Source: Acidobacteriota bacterium
Lineage (GTDB): Bacteria > Acidobacteriota > Polarisedimenticolia > Gp22-AA2
Assembly: GCA_027297005.1 (NCBI GenBank)
Contig: JAPUIN010000432.1
Coordinates: forward strand, 1-6,075
DNA: 6,075 nucleotides
Direction of reading: 5' to 3'
Of this stretch, positions 5,726 to 6,075 are shown piece by piece (within the stretch, counting starts at the first letter, position 1; each line of letters opens with the position of its first letter). The position numbers were made by a program, and so were the translations under genes. The notes under the pieces are model-generated. The model saw only the letters and a program-made list of their open reading frames with translations. It was not told the origin of the DNA and ran no database searches.

Positions 5726-5833
5726 TTTCAATCTTCCTGGCAATCTCCCCTTCTGCCCGCCTCGCCGCAGGCCCTCCGCAGCCAGCCACGAGAACGACGA
5801 CTGCCAGAACGAGGAGGCCACCGGCCTTAATCT

Positions 5834-5908
5834 TGGTACCGCTACGGGGAATCGAACCCCGGTCTGATGGCTGAGAACCACCTGTCCTAACCCCTAGACG
5901 ATAGCGGC
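5834..5908 (-). tRNA. tRNA-Glu, anticodon CUC
   Basis: The minus strand folds into a full cloverleaf of 75 nt including an encoded CCA (5836-5834). The acceptor stem pairs GCCGCTA (5908-5902) with TAGCGGT (5844-5838), with discriminator A and a G-U pair at position 1-72. The D arm contains GTCTAGGGGTTAGGAC, typical of tRNA-Glu. The anticodon stem GGTGG/CCATC encloses TTCTCAG, with anticodon CTC at 5875-5873, reading GAG. The T arm is CGGGG-TTCGATT-CCCCG. It follows tRNA-Gln by 17 nt on the same strand and is probably processed from the same transcript. Confidence 0.95.
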
Positions 5909-5925
5909 ACACCCACCTGGTTCCG

Positions 5926-5999
5926 TGGTTCCGGGACAGGGAGTCGAACCCCGATACCATGGTCCAGAGCCATGTGTCCTACCATTAGACGATCCCGGA
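5926..5999 (-). tRNA. tRNA-Gln, anticodon CUG
   Basis: A complete cloverleaf of 74 nt with encoded CCA (5928-5926). The acceptor stem pairs TCCGGGA (5999-5993) with TCCCGGA (5936-5930), with discriminator A. The D arm is GTCT-AATGGTA-GGAC. The anticodon stem CATGG/CCATG encloses CTCTGGA, with anticodon CTG at 5967-5965, reading CAG. The T arm is CGGGG-TTCGACT-CCCTG. It is the first gene of the leftward tRNA pair, only about 5 nt from the predicted transcription start. Confidence 0.95.
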
Positions 6000-6010
6000 A
6001 CGCGGCGAAG

Positions 6011-6039
6011 ATCTTAGCGAACCGATTTTGGCCAGTCAA
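6011..6039 (-). promoter_or_regulatory. Sigma-70 promoter of the tRNA-Gln/tRNA-Glu pair
   Basis: On the minus strand TTGACT (6039-6034), a 17-bp spacer and TAAGAT (6016-6011) form a near-consensus promoter. Transcription would begin near 6004, about five bases before mature tRNA-Gln. The stretch after the -10 (CTTCGCCGCG) is GC-rich, as in discriminators of stable-RNA promoters subject to growth-rate or stringent control; that regulatory reading is inference from known systems. Confidence 0.68.
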
Positions 6040-6075
6040 CCGGACGCGCTGCTATCCCTCCCCATCCCGTGGCTC

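Larger units (their letters stand above)
5661..5831 (-). pseudogene. Short lipoprotein-like reading frame without an ordinary start codon
   Basis: Directly downstream of tRNA-Glu on the minus strand, a frame of about 56 codons reads KAGGLLVLAVVVLVAGC and then GGPAARRAEGEIARKIETSF, ending at TGA 5663-5661. This is a textbook lipoprotein signal: a basic n-region, a hydrophobic stretch, and an LVAGC lipobox with Cys at position 18. The mature part would be about 39 residues, highly polar. In-frame ATG, GTG or TTG is absent between the tRNA and the signal; the codon in the start position is ATT (5831-5829), followed by AAG, as if an original ATG-AAG had mutated. A ribosome binding site would have to lie inside the tRNA 3' end. 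It could be a gene broken at its 5' end, a rare ATT start, or chance. I do not recognise a family. Confidence 0.35.

Noticed and set aside
5815..5831. AGGCC-ACC-GGCCT hairpin followed by TAAT next to the tRNA-Glu 3' end
   Set aside because: The stem is 5 bp with a 3-nt loop and a broken T-tract. It could be a weak plus-strand stop but is too poor to call.
1..6075. CRISPR arrays, insertion sequences, transposase or integrase genes, rRNA, riboswitches
   Set aside because: No regularly spaced repeats, mobile-element proteins or recognisable riboswitch cores were found on either strand.

Overview
The window looks like chromosomal DNA of a high-GC bacterium. Codons end mostly in G or C, genes are packed closely, and the tRNAs carry encoded CCA ends. 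I cannot name the phylum. No phage, transposase, integrase, plasmid or CRISPR sequence is visible, so this is most likely an ordinary housekeeping region with local decay at its right end.

Layout, left to right. (1) The C-terminal four fifths of zwf, glucose-6-phosphate dehydrogenase, read rightward and cut by the window edge (1-1197). (2) A leftward flavin-reductase-like gene with an unusually basic C-terminal tail (1255-1905), convergent with zwf. (3) A rightward alpha/beta hydrolase of the COG2945 type (2024-2704), divergent from the flavin reductase across 118 bp. (4) A leftward gene for a small three-helix membrane protein (2708-3064), whose stop lies 3 bp from the hydrolase stop. (5) A rightward, unusually long aldo/keto reductase (3275-4828), followed 47 bp later by a NADPH-dependent FMN reductase family gene (4876-5433). 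(6) One base further on, a remnant of a carboxymuconolactone-decarboxylase/AhpD-like gene: its first ~27 and last ~38 codons remain, in different frames, and the core is gone (5435-5633). (7) About 200 bp with two small tandem hairpins and, on the other strand, a short lipoprotein-like frame with no ordinary start codon. (8) A leftward tRNA-Gln(CUG)-tRNA-Glu(CUC) pair (5834-5999) behind a near-consensus sigma-70 promoter (6011-6039).

Functionally, zwf makes NADPH, and three neighbours are probable users of nicotinamide or flavin cofactors: the flavin reductase, the aldo/keto reductase and the FMN reductase. They alternate in orientation and do not form one operon, so a shared pathway is only a weak inference. 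The only likely co-transcribed sets are aldo/keto reductase-FMN reductase-decarboxylase remnant and the two tRNAs.

I found no convincing new multigene system. The items most worth checking are the decarboxylase remnant, the start-less lipoprotein frame abutting tRNA-Glu, the basic tail on the flavin reductase, the large helical insertion in the aldo/keto reductase, and the apparently leaderless FMN reductase.
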